Shown one piece after another: positions 45,702-53,206 of a stretch of DNA of 64,000 nt. Source of the stretch: Acidobacteriota bacterium (GTDB taxonomy: Bacteria; Acidobacteriota; Blastocatellia; Pyrinomonadales; Pyrinomonadaceae). Each line of letters begins with the position of its first letter. The stretch's first letter is position 1. The DNA lies in the NCBI GenBank assembly GCA_018269075.1, contig JAFDVJ010000012.1, positions 129,187-193,186 on the forward strand, written 5' to 3'. A model generated the notes under the pieces. It did no database searches. It saw only the letters and a program-made list of their open reading frames with translations, and had not been told where the DNA came from. The position numbers were made by a program, and so were the translations under genes.

Positions 45702-46589
45702 TTATATCGCGCCGTGTTTTTTGAACCAGTCCTGCAGTTTGCTCCACGCGTCCTCGCTCGCTTCCCGGTTGTAGCCCGGGCGATAGTCGGCGTGAAAGCC
45801 GTGACCGGCGTTCGGATAGACGACGATCTCGCTTTTCGATTTGCCCTTTTTCAGCTCGTCGCGCATCCGCTGGACCGAATCGAGCGGGATGCCCTGGTCC
45901 TGGCCGCCGTAAAATCCGATCACCGGCACTTTCAGATCCTTCGCGACGTCGAGCGGCATCGTCGGCTGGACCGGGTTTTTCGTCTGCTTGTCGAGATACA
46001 TCAGCCGGCCGTACCACGCCGCGCCGGCGTCGACCTGCGGGTTGTGGGCGGCGTAGAGCCAGACGATCCGGCCGCCCCAGCAAAAGCCGGTGATCGAGAG
46101 CTTTTTCGTCTTGCCGTTGTTCTTTTTCGCCCATTCGACGGTCGCGTCGAGATCGGACATCGCCTGCGTGTCGGGAATCTTCGAAAAGATGTCGCGCTGC
46201 AGCTCGCGAATCTCCTTGATCGTCTTGACGTCGCCCTGCCGCGCGTAGAGCGCCGGCGCGATCGCCAGATAGCCGAGCTTGGCGAACCGCCGGGCGACGT
46301 CCTGAATCCATTCGTGGACGCCGAAGATCTCGTGAACCACCAGCACGACCGGAAAGTCCTTGCCCTTCGTGTCGGGCATCGCGCGATAGGCCGGGATTTC
46401 GCCGTCGGCAACCGGAATCTTGACTTCGCCCTCGACGAGTCCCTTGTTGTCGGTCGTGATCTTCGTCTGCGCGGCGATCGGTTCGACGGCGGCCGCGAAG
46501 ACGCCGGCCGCGAAGATCGACGTCGCGAAGAATTCGCGGCGGTCGAGCCGCGGCGCGGACGGATTTGAATCGCTGATATCCTGAAACAT
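45702..46589 (-). CDS. Dienelactone hydrolase family protein, Tat-exported
   Basis: 295 aa. N-terminal twin-arginine signal ([20 protein letters not shown]). Alpha/beta-hydrolase of the DLH type with catalytic Cys in [12 protein letters not shown], Asp in [11 protein letters not shown] and His in [17 protein letters not shown] enzymes open lactone rings in chlorocatechol breakdown, but many secreted members have other, unknown substrates. No catabolic neighbours. Confidence 0.92.
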   Translation of the reverse strand: MFQDISDSNPSAPRLDRREFFATSIFAAGVFAAAVEPIAAQTKITTDNKGLVEGEVKIPVADGEIPAYRAMPDTKGKDFPVVLVVHEIFGVHEWIQDVARRFAKLGYLAIAPALYARQGDVKTIKEIRELQRDIFSKIPDTQAMSDLDATVEWAKKNNGKTKKLSITGFCWGGRIVWLYAAHNPQVDAGAAWYGRLMYLDKQTKNPVQPTMPLDVAKDLKVPVIGFYGGQDQGIPLDSVQRMRDELKKGKSKSEIVVYPNAGHGFHADYRPGYNREASEDAWSKLQDWFKKHGAI

Positions 46590-46661
46590 TTTTTCCCCCT
46601 CTTCTGGTTTTTCTTAAATTTTTACTTTTCCCGGCCCGTTGGTCAAGGATATAATAGGATT

Positions 46662-46777
46662 TTAGATTTCGGATTTCGGATTTCGGATTTTTTCCGGCGC
46701 GCATTGAGCTGTTTTCGATGAAGCAGATCTGTCGTTTCAAAAAATCCGAAATCCGAAATCCGAAATCCGAAATCGTT
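46662..46777. repeat. Facing heptamer arrays (GGATTTC)n/(GAAATCC)n upstream of a small membrane gene
   Basis: Four units at 46664-46690 face five at 46744-46774, around a 50-bp centre. The right array abuts the start codon at 46778, so any leader transcript from upstream would form a long hairpin ending at the start. Confidence 0.9.
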
Positions 46778-47047
46778 ATGCTTGTTTACGGTTTAATCTG
46801 TCTTTCGCTGAGTCTGGCGGGCGTCGCGGGGCTGCAGTTTTTTTATCTGGCGTATCTCGAACGCGTCGACCGTTCGCGGAAAAACCGGGTCCGCGAGCTC
46901 GAACAGCACTGCAAATATCTGGCCGGCCGTCTCCGCGACGCCGAACGGCAGATCACCGAACAAACCGACTTCATCGAGGCCATCTACGAGGAATTCGACA
47001 CCGAGGACGAAGAGGAAATCTGGGCCGACGTGATCGAAGAACGATAG
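46778..47047 (+). CDS. Small membrane protein with coiled coil
   Basis: 89 aa from ATG 46778; a longer reading would start inside the repeat array. One membrane helix (about 3-27: LICLSLSLAGVAGLQFFYLAYL) and a charged coiled coil (about 30-65: RVRELEQHCKYLAGRLRDAERQI) with an acidic tail (EEFDTEDEEEIWADVIEER). Unknown function; similar small anchored coiled-coil proteins are common in Acidobacteria. Confidence 0.8.
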   Translation: MLVYGLICLSLSLAGVAGLQFFYLAYLERVDRSRKNRVRELEQHCKYLAGRLRDAERQITEQTDFIEAIYEEFDTEDEEEIWADVIEER

Positions 47048-47063
47048 GATTCAAAATATTTTC

Positions 47064-47343
47064 CAGAACTGTTCGGCACGTGCTCAAACGCGCTTTTAAT
47101 GATGTTTGAGACAAACCGCCGCCAAATTTGCCGGTAAATGAAAAGCCCGGCCGGCGAGCGGTTGTTTTTCGGTCCACGAAAGACACTAAAAACACTAAAA
47201 AAACACGAAGGAAATTTAGTGTTTTCGGTGTTTTTGGTGGATCAAAACCGGCTCTTCGCCGTGCTGACGAATCAAATTCAATCGAAAAACGCGGTTCACG
47301 AACGAATCGCCGGTCCGGTCAATTACCGTGCCGAACAACTCTG
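47064..47343. mobile_element. 280-bp palindromic MITE-like element, copy A
   Basis: Ends CAGAACTGTTCGGCACG and CGTGCCGAACAACTCTG are inverted repeats. The interior is a nested palindrome: GGCGAGCGGTTG/AACCGGCTCTTCGCC arms, then CACTAAAAA/TTTTGGTGT 9-mer arrays at the tip. Flanks AATATTTTC and CGTATTTTC match at 7 of 9 positions, as a target-site duplication would. No transposase inside. Same element as 53921-54200. Confidence 0.88.
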
Positions 47344-47360
47344 CGTATTTTCACGCTTTT

Positions 47361-47530
47361 TCAGGAAACCCGGAGCCCCACGGTCCGGTCGATCTTCCAC
47401 CTTCCTTCGATTTTGTAAAGGATCACGAACTCTCCTTTGCCGCAGAGATCGCCGCCGCTGTGGGATACGCTGACGAGCGCCCTGTTTTTTTCCCGGTTGA
47501 AGCCGACCGCCGAAAAAGTTCGGAAGCCTG
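47361..47530 (-). pseudogene. C-terminal remnant of an unknown gene
   Basis: Reading the minus strand gives about 55 residues, FRTFSAVGFNREKNRALVSV then SHSGGDLCGKGEFVILYK and GRWKIDRTVGLRVS, stop. The G-F-N-R-x-K-x-x-A-L-V and C-G-x-G-x-F-x-x-L-x-x-x-x-G-x-W-K pattern is that of the last strands of a small secreted-protein family. Upstream in frame is a stop, so the front is lost. MITE copy A lies 17 bp after its stop. Confidence 0.6.
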
Positions 47531-47589
47531 TTCGTTAGGGACTGTAAAATAGATCGTGTAAACAAAGATCGTCCGGTCTCGAAAAAAAG

Positions 47590-47763
47590 CGGCGACAGCC
47601 GCGCTCTGTCAGTAGCGTCGGCGATAGCCGATGCACCGTCCGCCGGCCGTGCTCCTGCATTTCAAATCGTTCGACAACAAGGTTTTAATCTTCCCGGAAA
47701 GTTACACCGATGCAGCGGTGCATCGGCTGCCGCCGACGCTACTGACCTCGGGCGGCTGTCGCC
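47590..47763. repeat. Palindromic element with about 48-bp arms
   Basis: Arms 47590-47638 and 47716-47763 share GGCGACAGCCGC... CAGTAGCGTCGGCGATAGCC... GATGCACCG with few mismatches. The centre is 77 bp. It probably inserted at the broken gene just described. No coding content. Confidence 0.85.
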
Positions 47764-47774
47764 TCAAAAAGCAT

Positions 47775-48092
47775 CGATTAATTTTTTTCTTTACTTTTTT
47801 TTCGAACGGCGCTATGATCTCTTTCAATTTCGAATCGAATGGCCGCGAAACCCTTTGGTTGACTGCGTTTCAGGCGATTCGAAGGCGTGTGAGATTTGAT
47901 TGCGGGGCCGCGCGTCGAGCGGCGGAAAGACGGAATTGAATTTTGCGGGCTTCCCCAAACGATTAAGGATTCCCGGCCTCTTTTCCCGACCTTCCGGCGC
48001 TTTGCGCAAAGACTTCGAATTCGAATTTTAGGCATTGAAATGTGAGCGTCGCGGCTTCGAAAGTTATTTTCAAAGCCCGCATTGCCCGGACG
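47775..48092. other. Gene-free stretch
   Basis: Moderate GC, no convincing coding frame, no inverted repeats beyond short ones. It leads into the 21-bp repeat region. Confidence 0.5.
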
Positions 48093-48094
48093 AT

Positions 48095-48340
48095 CGTTCG
48101 AAAAACAATCGTCCGGGTTTGAAAACCGGCGAACGAAACTTGAAAAGTAATCGGGCAAGTTTAAAAAGCGGCGAACGAAGCTTGAAAAGTAACGAACGTA
48201 ACTTTAAAAATAATCGAGCAGGATCGAAACGCACCGAACGAACCCCGAAAACCAATCGAGCAGGATCGAAACGCGATCGCAAGGGATCGAAACGCAATCG
48301 CGAGGGTTTGAAACGCAATCGACGCAGTTTGGCGCAAAGC
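48095..48340. repeat. Degenerate 21-bp minisatellite, about eleven units
   Basis: Units such as AAAAGTAATCGGGCAAGTTT, AAACGCAATCGCGAGGGTTT and AAAAGCGGCGAACGAAGCTT recur every 20-22 bp. Because 21 is divisible by 3, a frame stays open across the array on each strand, giving 7-residue repeats (plus strand around S-N-R-A-S-L-K, minus strand around R-F-D-P-A-R-L). No ribosome site or homology supports a protein, so I list it as a repeat. Confidence 0.8.
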
Positions 48341-48515
48341 ATTTCACTTTATGAAAATTGTTGTCAGGTCGTAAGAGTTAAATTTTTCTTGTGAAAACTT
48401 AACTTCCCAAGTCCCCTAAACAGTTTTGCTAAAGACGTTTGTTAATTCACGGGTGAGGAATTAACGCATCGATTAGTTAAAAACTAAAAAGCAGGAAGAG
48501 GACAATTTATAAATT

Positions 48516-48890
48516 ATGTCACGACAAAGAAAATCGATTCCGAAAGAAGTGCAGGCCGCCCAGCAGCGGGCGGCGGGGATGATCTCGGTCGATCCGCGGC
48601 TCGATTTCGGCAGCGGCGTTTCGGTTGAAACGCTCGAAGCCGCGATCGAATCGCTGATCGGCGAGATCAACGAATACAACACGGCGGTGGCGCTGCTCGA
48701 CCAGCGGGCCGACACGATCAAAGCCAGGACGCGGCAGCTTCGCTCGCTGACCTCGCGCGCCCTCAAAGGCGCCGAGCTCCGCTACGACAAAGAGAGCGTC
48801 GAATACGCGATGATCGGCGGCACGCGCCCCTCGGAGCGCAAACACTCCGCCCGCAAACCCGAAGGAGGCGGCGACGAACCGATGAAGTAA
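48516..48890 (+). CDS. Hypothetical coiled-coil protein
   Basis: 124 aa, cytoplasmic, with AGGAAGAGG upstream at 48494-48502. A central helical region (about 38-85: VETLEAAIESLIGEINEYNT... LDQRADTIKARTRQLRSLT) is predicted coiled coil. The tail is basic and Gly-rich (RPSERKHSARKPEGGGDEP). No known family. Base composition is like the core genes, in contrast to the AT-rich island that begins just after it. Confidence 0.75.
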   Translation: MSRQRKSIPKEVQAAQQRAAGMISVDPRLDFGSGVSVETLEAAIESLIGEINEYNTAVALLDQRADTIKARTRQLRSLTSRALKGAELRYDKESVEYAMIGGTRPSERKHSARKPEGGGDEPMK

Positions 48891-48923
48891 ACCGCGTCTG
48901 ACGACAACAATTCATTTATTCCG

Positions 48924-48981
48924 GCGAAGCGTGGGGTTGAACGCCCGGCACGTCTCGCCCGTTTAATTTTTGGGGGATTTT
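48924..48981. repeat. 58-bp direct repeat, left copy (possible island boundary)
   Basis: Starts GCGAAGCGTGGGGTTGAACG and ends TTTTTGGGGGATTTT. It matches 51320-51377 with one mismatch. The pair brackets the AT-rich phzF island. Confidence 0.85.
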
Positions 48982-49175
48982 GAAAACGTTCGTTTGTGAA
49001 AAATTTGCTAGCGCGCAGTATCGTGCTTTTGATTTGAAGAAATTCAGGACGGTCCAAAAACTCCGCGATCCGATTTTGGACACCGATTTCAACTTACTTT
49101 CAAAGATTTTTATTGATAGTGCAGGGCTTTCCGAAAAAAATTTTCAGACCGATAAAAACGGCGAAGCCGTTCGGA

Positions 49176-49571
49176 GAAAATAGCCGGACGTGAAACCATC
49201 AGTATCTACACATTTTTGAGAATTTGTTTTTCTGCGGCTCCGCCGCCCGATGTGCGGACGGGCTGTGCCCGTCCGGCGCACGTCACTCTGGATTTCGGCG
49301 AAAGGCTGCGCCTTGAGCCGCGCCGCGCGAGGCCGAGCCTCGCCATTTTAACGGAAAGCCGTCCCGGCGAGGCGAAGCCATCGCCGCACATCGGGCGGCC
49401 GAGCCGCGGAAAAGCAAGCCTTTTGACTTGTGTAGATACTAATGGTGAAACGTCTGGAAACGGGTCAGGAATTTATCCGCATTGAAGATGCGGAAAGATG
49501 TGGTTCTGGTGCGTCTTCAACGCACGAAATCCGTTCACACCTAACCAGACGTTTCACGTCCGGCTATTTTC
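49176..49571. mobile_element. Non-coding inverted-repeat element built of nested hairpins
   Basis: Perfect 21-bp terminal inverted repeats (GAAAATAGCCGGACGTGAAAC at 49176-49196; complement 49551-49571). Inside, GCCGCCCGATGTGCGG (49242-49257) pairs perfectly with 49384-49399. Between these arms sit consecutive small hairpins with 3-nt loops: 49256-49274, 49302-49314, 49327-49343, 49365-49386. Hairpins 49234-49246 and 49395-49408 flank them. A second inner pair AGTATCTACACA/TGTGTAGATACT lies outside the GC part. Cloverleaf-like; no coding frame. Confidence 0.85.
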
Positions 49572-49572
49572 C

Positions 49573-49893
49573 TGGCCGCGTCTGCCGACGCTTAAAACCT
49601 TTTTAACTGACGTTTTGTTTCAGCGATTTATGGTAGATTTCGACGTTCCGTCGTCTTTGATAAATTGTGGTCATCCGGTCAAAATCAAATCGCCAACGCT
49701 AATCGTGATGGGCGAATTCGATAAAGCTGCTACATTTCCCGTTGCCGAATGGCTGCTAAAATCATTAAAACAATCTCCTACGAGACGTTTAGAGATAATC
49801 GGACACGGTAGCCATGTAATCCAATACGAAACTGAACGCACGGAACTCTATCGCGTGCTAACGGCTTTCTTAAAAGAGGGAACTAAACCATAA
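49573..49893 (+). pseudogene. C-terminal fragment of an alpha/beta-hydrolase
   Basis: About 106 residues ending in KSPTLIVMGEFDKAATFPV and LEIIGHGSHVIQYETERTEL, the final Asp and His segments of an alpha/beta hydrolase. The nucleophile half is missing; the hairpin element directly upstream took its place. AT-rich relative to the genome background, like phzF. Confidence 0.75.
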
Positions 49894-49926
49894 TTGTAGA
49901 GAAAATAATCGATTTCTTTACATTCC

Positions 49927-50086
49927 TGCTCAGTGAAAGTCACGCAAGATGTCCGCGAATTCGCTGAAAAGCAAAACATCGAGGAAGAAAAAGCTCTGGC
50001 AGTCGGAATGGCGGAGAAGGCAAAAGGAGTTTGTTGCGACGGGTGGAGAGATTTATCAAGGGAATAACAATAAGGAAACTTTATGA
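49927..50086 (+). pseudogene. thiC 3' remnant with frameshift
   Basis: Translation gives CSVKVTQDVREFAEKQNIEE then EKALAVGMAEKAK, which matches the C-terminus of phosphomethylpyrimidine synthase ThiC (normally ...FCSMKITQDVR...). A one-base insertion near 50022 shifts the rest: EFVATGGEIYQG in the other frame. The front of the gene, including most of the radical-SAM core, is absent. Confidence 0.75.
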
Positions 50087-50199
50087 ATATTACGACAAAT
50101 TATCTTATTGTTCCGGGACTTGGAAATTCAGGCACCGAACACTGGCAAACTTTTTTTGAAAAAAGCGGTGGCAATTTTCAAAGAATAAATCAAACTTAA
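50083..50199 (+). pseudogene. N-terminal fragment of an RBBP9/YdeN-type serine hydrolase
   Basis: 38 codons, MNITTNYLIVPGLGNSGTEH then WQTFFEKSGGNFQRINQT, stop. This is the opening of a small alpha/beta hydrolase of the RBBP9/YdeN family. The nucleophile and everything after it are missing. Its ATG overlaps the TGA of the shifted thiC frame. Confidence 0.7.
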
Positions 50200-50233
50200 G
50201 AGCGGAGCTGAAATAGGAAAATTCGGTATCAGT

Positions 50234-51142
50234 ATGTCAGTTATTAAAACAAGAGAAACGCTAAATTATTGTGTGTTGGATGTCTTCACGAATGAAAATT
50301 ATAAAGGAAATCCGTTAGCCGTTGTGTTTACCAATGGTAACTTGGAATTAGAACAATATAAAAATATTGCTAAAGAATTCGGCTATTCGGAAACGTCTTT
50401 TATTTATTATTCTAAGATTCAAAAGGCTCTAAATATTCGCTCCTTTACTCCTATCGGGGTTGAGGTTGGCGGAGCGGGACATAATTTGCTGGGTGCTGTT
50501 TGTCTGGCAATCTTAAAAGAAATGGAAATTTTTCAAGAACAGAAAGCGAATCCGTTTGTAATCATGAAAGAAAATCCAATTCCGGTTTTTGCCGATACTG
50601 ATAGCCCGACCCACTTGCCTGTGGTGAAAATGTTACAAAAATCCGCAGTTATTGGCAACGTCGTCCCGGCTGAATTTGTTGCCAACGCACTCGGGCTGAC
50701 GATTGATGATTTAGATGTAAAAATTTTTCCACCTACGATTGTGCAAACGGAGGTTTCCCACCTAATGATTCCGATTAGTAATTTGGAAAAATTAAACAGT
50801 ATTAAGCCGGATAATAAACTTCTTACAGAAATTTCAAAGGAATATCTGTTCGAGGGTTTTTACTGCTTTGCTTTTACAGGTGAAGAGGATGGAGCCTTTG
50901 TTCAATCCCGATTTTTTAACCCGCTCATCGGCATTGATGAAGACGCTGCTACCGGAACCGCTGCCGGACCACTTGCTGGAATTTTATCCAATAAACAATT
51001 AATTCAACTAAATAAGGATTATCAGATATTACAAGGTGTCAAACTAAATCAACCTTCTTTAATACAAGTGATGGTCAAGGAAAACAATATACTGGTTGGC
51101 GGCTCTTCTGTTATCACGATGGAAGGAAAAATATATTTATAG
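50234..51142 (+). CDS. PhzF-family isomerase
   Basis: 302 aa, full length. PhzF-like fold with the catalytic Glu in KEFGYSETSFIY and the paired motifs NPLAVVF, TPIGVEVGGAGHNLLGAV and GIDEDAATGTAAGPLAGIL. PhzF itself isomerises a phenazine precursor, but most family members have unknown substrates and no phenazine genes are nearby. Codon use and base composition are AT-rich (many TTA, AAA, ATT), unlike neighbours outside the island, so it was probably acquired. Confidence 0.92.
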   Translation: MSVIKTRETLNYCVLDVFTNENYKGNPLAVVFTNGNLELEQYKNIAKEFGYSETSFIYYSKIQKALNIRSFTPIGVEVGGAGHNLLGAVCLAILKEMEIFQEQKANPFVIMKENPIPVFADTDSPTHLPVVKMLQKSAVIGNVVPAEFVANALGLTIDDLDVKIFPPTIVQTEVSHLMIPISNLEKLNSIKPDNKLLTEISKEYLFEGFYCFAFTGEEDGAFVQSRFFNPLIGIDEDAATGTAAGPLAGILSNKQLIQLNKDYQILQGVKLNQPSLIQVMVKENNILVGGSSVITMEGKIYL

Positions 51143-51187
51143 AAAAGTGAGACCGAGATTTTGAAACCAAAATTGTAACAATCCATT

Positions 51188-51286
51188 TTGGCAGACGGAA
51201 TGGCTGAGAAGGCGAAGGAATTTGTTGATAAAGGAAGCGAGATTTATCAATGCAATTTGCCCGAAGAGGCGAAGGAGCATCATTAA
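51188..51286 (+). pseudogene. Second thiC 3' remnant
   Basis: 33 codons, ADGMAEKAKEFVDKGSEIYQ then CNLPEEAKEHH, stop: the last residues of ThiC in one open frame. With the first remnant at 49927-50086 it brackets the hydrolase fragment and phzF. The repeat DNA that follows (51290 onward) probably lay after the original thiC. Confidence 0.7.
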
Positions 51287-51319
51287 AAACGGCCGCGAAG
51301 CGTGGGGTTAAAAACGGCC

Positions 51320-51377
51320 GCGAAGCGTGGGGTTGAACGCCCGGCACGTCTCGCCGGTTTAATTTTTGGGGGATTTT
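51320..51377. repeat. 58-bp direct repeat, right copy (possible island boundary)
   Basis: One mismatch to 48924-48981. A further partial tandem copy (AACGGCCGCGAAGCGTGGGG) lies just upstream at 51289-51310. Confidence 0.85.
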
Positions 51378-51443
51378 ATAAAGGGGCCTAAACGTAAAAA
51401 GCCCGTAAAATCAAGATTTGCTGCAAAAAATGTATTTATATGA

Positions 51444-51628
51444 AGGGCTCTTGCAAAGTCCCGAAACGTAACCGGATCAGGAAATTAAAGGCTTGAAATC
51501 TGTCAGTTATGATCTATCATCTTTAATCTATTCCGAAGGTTCGGCCGGTCCTGCTTCGGAATAGATGATAGATCATAGATCATAACTGATAGATAAATAC
51601 CCAATCTCGCGACTTTGCAAAGACCCTG
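51444..51628. mobile_element. 185-bp MITE-like element with 10-bp target duplication
   Basis: Imperfect terminal repeats AGGGCTCTTGCAAAGTC and GACTTTGCAAAGACCCT, flanked by identical ATTTATATGA at 51434-51443 and 51629-51638. The interior holds facing arrays around TATCATCTTTAATCTATTCC and GGAATAGATGATAGATCATA. No gene inside. Confidence 0.8.
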
Positions 51629-51719
51629 ATTTATATGAATAGTTGCGACTACTTACTTAGAGCGATTCAAGAATGGATCGAAGGTTTTGAGTCTCGCCTT
51701 CAGGCCAATGACATTAGGT

Positions 51720-51905
51720 TAATCTGAGTCCTGAGTCGGAAGTCTTGAGTCTTAAGTCCGTTTTCGAATTCGCCGGTTTTCAGTTTCAGACAAAGATTTT
51801 GTCGAAAATAACGCCCGGAGGACGAAATCGAAAGCGCTGCCAAATGACTTAAGACTTAAGACTCAAGACTTCAGACTTTATTTTTTCAACTCAGGACTCA
51901 GATTA
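51720..51905. repeat. Facing heptamer arrays (GAGTCTT/AAGACTT type)
   Basis: AATCTGAGTCCTGAGTC and AAGTCTTGAGTCTTAAGTC (51721-51759) face GACTTAAGACTTAAGACTC and AACTCAGGACTCAGATT (51846-51905). The outermost 17 bp also pair. No gene. Confidence 0.85.
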
Positions 51906-51967
51906 AGTTAAGACTTTCTCCCCCGCTATTGCAATTCGTCCGGCAACGGTGGCAGAATATCGCGTAA

Positions 51968-52384
51968 ATGGCGGACGCGGGCTGTTATCAGCTGCTGATC
52001 GAGATTAAAAAAGACATCGCCGTAAGCGTCGGCGCGCTCGGCGTTTGTCGTTTCGAGCGGGGCTTTTACGTCTACACCGGGAGCGCGATGAAGAATCTCG
52101 AAAAGCGCGTCGCGCGGCATCGCCGGAAGGAGAAAAAACTGCGCTGGCACATCGATTACCTGCTCGCGCACCCGGCCGTCGAGGTCAAAGACGTCGCGGT
52201 TCATCTCTCGGAAGACAAAGAGGAATGTCTCTACAATCAAAAACTGATCGCCGCCGGCGCGACCGCGCCCGTCCGCGGCTTCGGCTCGTCCGATTGCCGC
52301 GCGTGCGAAGCGCACCTATTGCGATTTCGGATTTCGGATTGCGGATTGTGGATTTCGGATTTCGGATTGGTCTTCTCGATGTAA
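51968..52384 (+). CDS. GIY-YIG-related DUF123 protein
   Basis: 138 aa as read. The core (about 4-115) matches the DUF123 branch of the GIY-YIG superfamily: YQLLIEIKKDIAVSVGALGV, GFYVYTGSAMKNLEKRVARH, KLRWHIDYLLAHPAVEV and GFGSSDCRACEAHLLRF. These small proteins occur alone or fused to endonuclease III and probably act on DNA. The last about 18 residues (ISDCGLWISDFGLVFSM) are read from the GGATTTC array, so the real C-terminus is eroded. Confidence 0.88.
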   Translation: MADAGCYQLLIEIKKDIAVSVGALGVCRFERGFYVYTGSAMKNLEKRVARHRRKEKKLRWHIDYLLAHPAVEVKDVAVHLSEDKEECLYNQKLIAAGATAPVRGFGSSDCRACEAHLLRFRISDCGLWISDFGLVFSM

Positions 52385-52456
52385 CCTGTTCGGTTAAATC
52401 TGAAGCCTCCGCATCCGAACCAATCCGCAATCCGCAATCCGCAATCCGCAATCCGA
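52323..52456. repeat. Heptamer palindrome with conserved 63-bp core, copy 1
   Basis: (GGATTTC)n on the left, (CCGCAAT)n on the right. The 63-bp core 52364-52426 (begins GGATTGGTCTTCTCGATG, ends CCGAACCAATCC) is identical to 53108-53170. Confidence 0.95.
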
Positions 52457-52530
52457 TATTTCTCCTTCGGCAAAAAACTTTCGCGTTTTTCGTTCCTATT
52501 GATAGTTATTTAACAAGGAGTTTTTTACTT

Positions 52531-53082
52531 ATGATCAGACTGAGACAACCGTCTCTGGTGCTGCATTCGTGCGACGTGCCGGGGTATAAATATGAAATGT
52601 GGAAATCGTGGACGATGCCGCGCGGGGCGTCGGCGAGCGATGTCGTTTACTGGATCAACTGGGCGATCGACCATTCGCCCGAAATGGAGCTGCACAACGT
52701 CGTCATCAACTGTCACGGCTCGCCGGGCGGTCTGCACGTCGGCGGCTGCGGGCCGGGCGGGCGCGCGATCTACGCCGGCGATCTCGGCGTTTTCAAGAAC
52801 GTCCGTTCGGGCTCGCTCGGGACGATCTACATCGTCGCCTGCGAGGTTTCGCAGACCGACGGCAAGACGAAGTTCGGCACGAACTTCTGCTCGCAACTGG
52901 CCGTCAACGCCGGCTGCTTCGTGGTCGCGGCCGACAAGATCCAGTCGGTCGATTTCTGGTTCGAAAACTTTCGCCACCCGTTCGGCGCGATCGACGATTA
53001 CGAAGGCAACGTCACCGAATTCGGCCCCTCCGGCAGTATGCAGCCCTGGAACCCCGCCGACGCGACCGGACTAGCAAATTGA
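52531..53082 (+). CDS. Caspase-fold-like small protein
   Basis: 183 aa, ATG 52531 with AAGGAG 10 bp upstream. Two segments resemble the catalytic pair of clan CD peptidases: NVVINCHGSPGGLHVGG (His) and TIYIVACEVSQTDGKTKF (Cys), with the usual spacing of about 50 residues and a following GTNFCSQLAVNAGCFVVAA. No signal peptide. The C-terminus (GSMQPWNPADATGLAN) ends at TGA formed by the next repeat element. Substrate and role unknown; I hold the fold call as a hypothesis. Confidence 0.7.
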   Translation: MIRLRQPSLVLHSCDVPGYKYEMWKSWTMPRGASASDVVYWINWAIDHSPEMELHNVVINCHGSPGGLHVGGCGPGGRAIYAGDLGVFKNVRSGSLGTIYIVACEVSQTDGKTKFGTNFCSQLAVNAGCFVVAADKIQSVDFWFENFRHPFGAIDDYEGNVTEFGPSGSMQPWNPADATGLAN

Positions 53083-53206
53083 TTTCGGATTGCGGATTTC
53101 GGATTTCGGATTGGTCTTCTCGATGTAACCTGTTCGGTTAAATCTGAAGCCTCCGCATCCGAACCAATCCGAAATCCGAAATCCGAAATCCGAAATCCGA
53201 AATCAC
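53080..53206. repeat. Heptamer palindrome with conserved 63-bp core, copy 2
   Basis: Sits exactly between two convergent genes; TGATTTCGG at each end provides both stop codons. Core 53108-53170 is identical to copy 1; the flanking unit arrays differ in number and in GGATTTC/GGATTGC variants. Confidence 0.95.

Noticed and set aside
48095-48340. CRISPR-like array (regular 21-bp units with variable parts)
   Set aside because: Unit and spacer cannot be separated: every position drifts, the period is 20-22 bp and there are no cas genes. It is a minisatellite.
48035-48394. 119-residue basic repeat protein on the plus strand
   Set aside because: Open frame follows from the 21-bp period; the reverse strand is open too, and there is no ribosome site or clear homology. 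Kept as repeat.
48980-49183. 67-residue frame before the hairpin element
   Set aside because: No family, weak start, AT-rich debris; may be part of a broken gene but nothing supports it.
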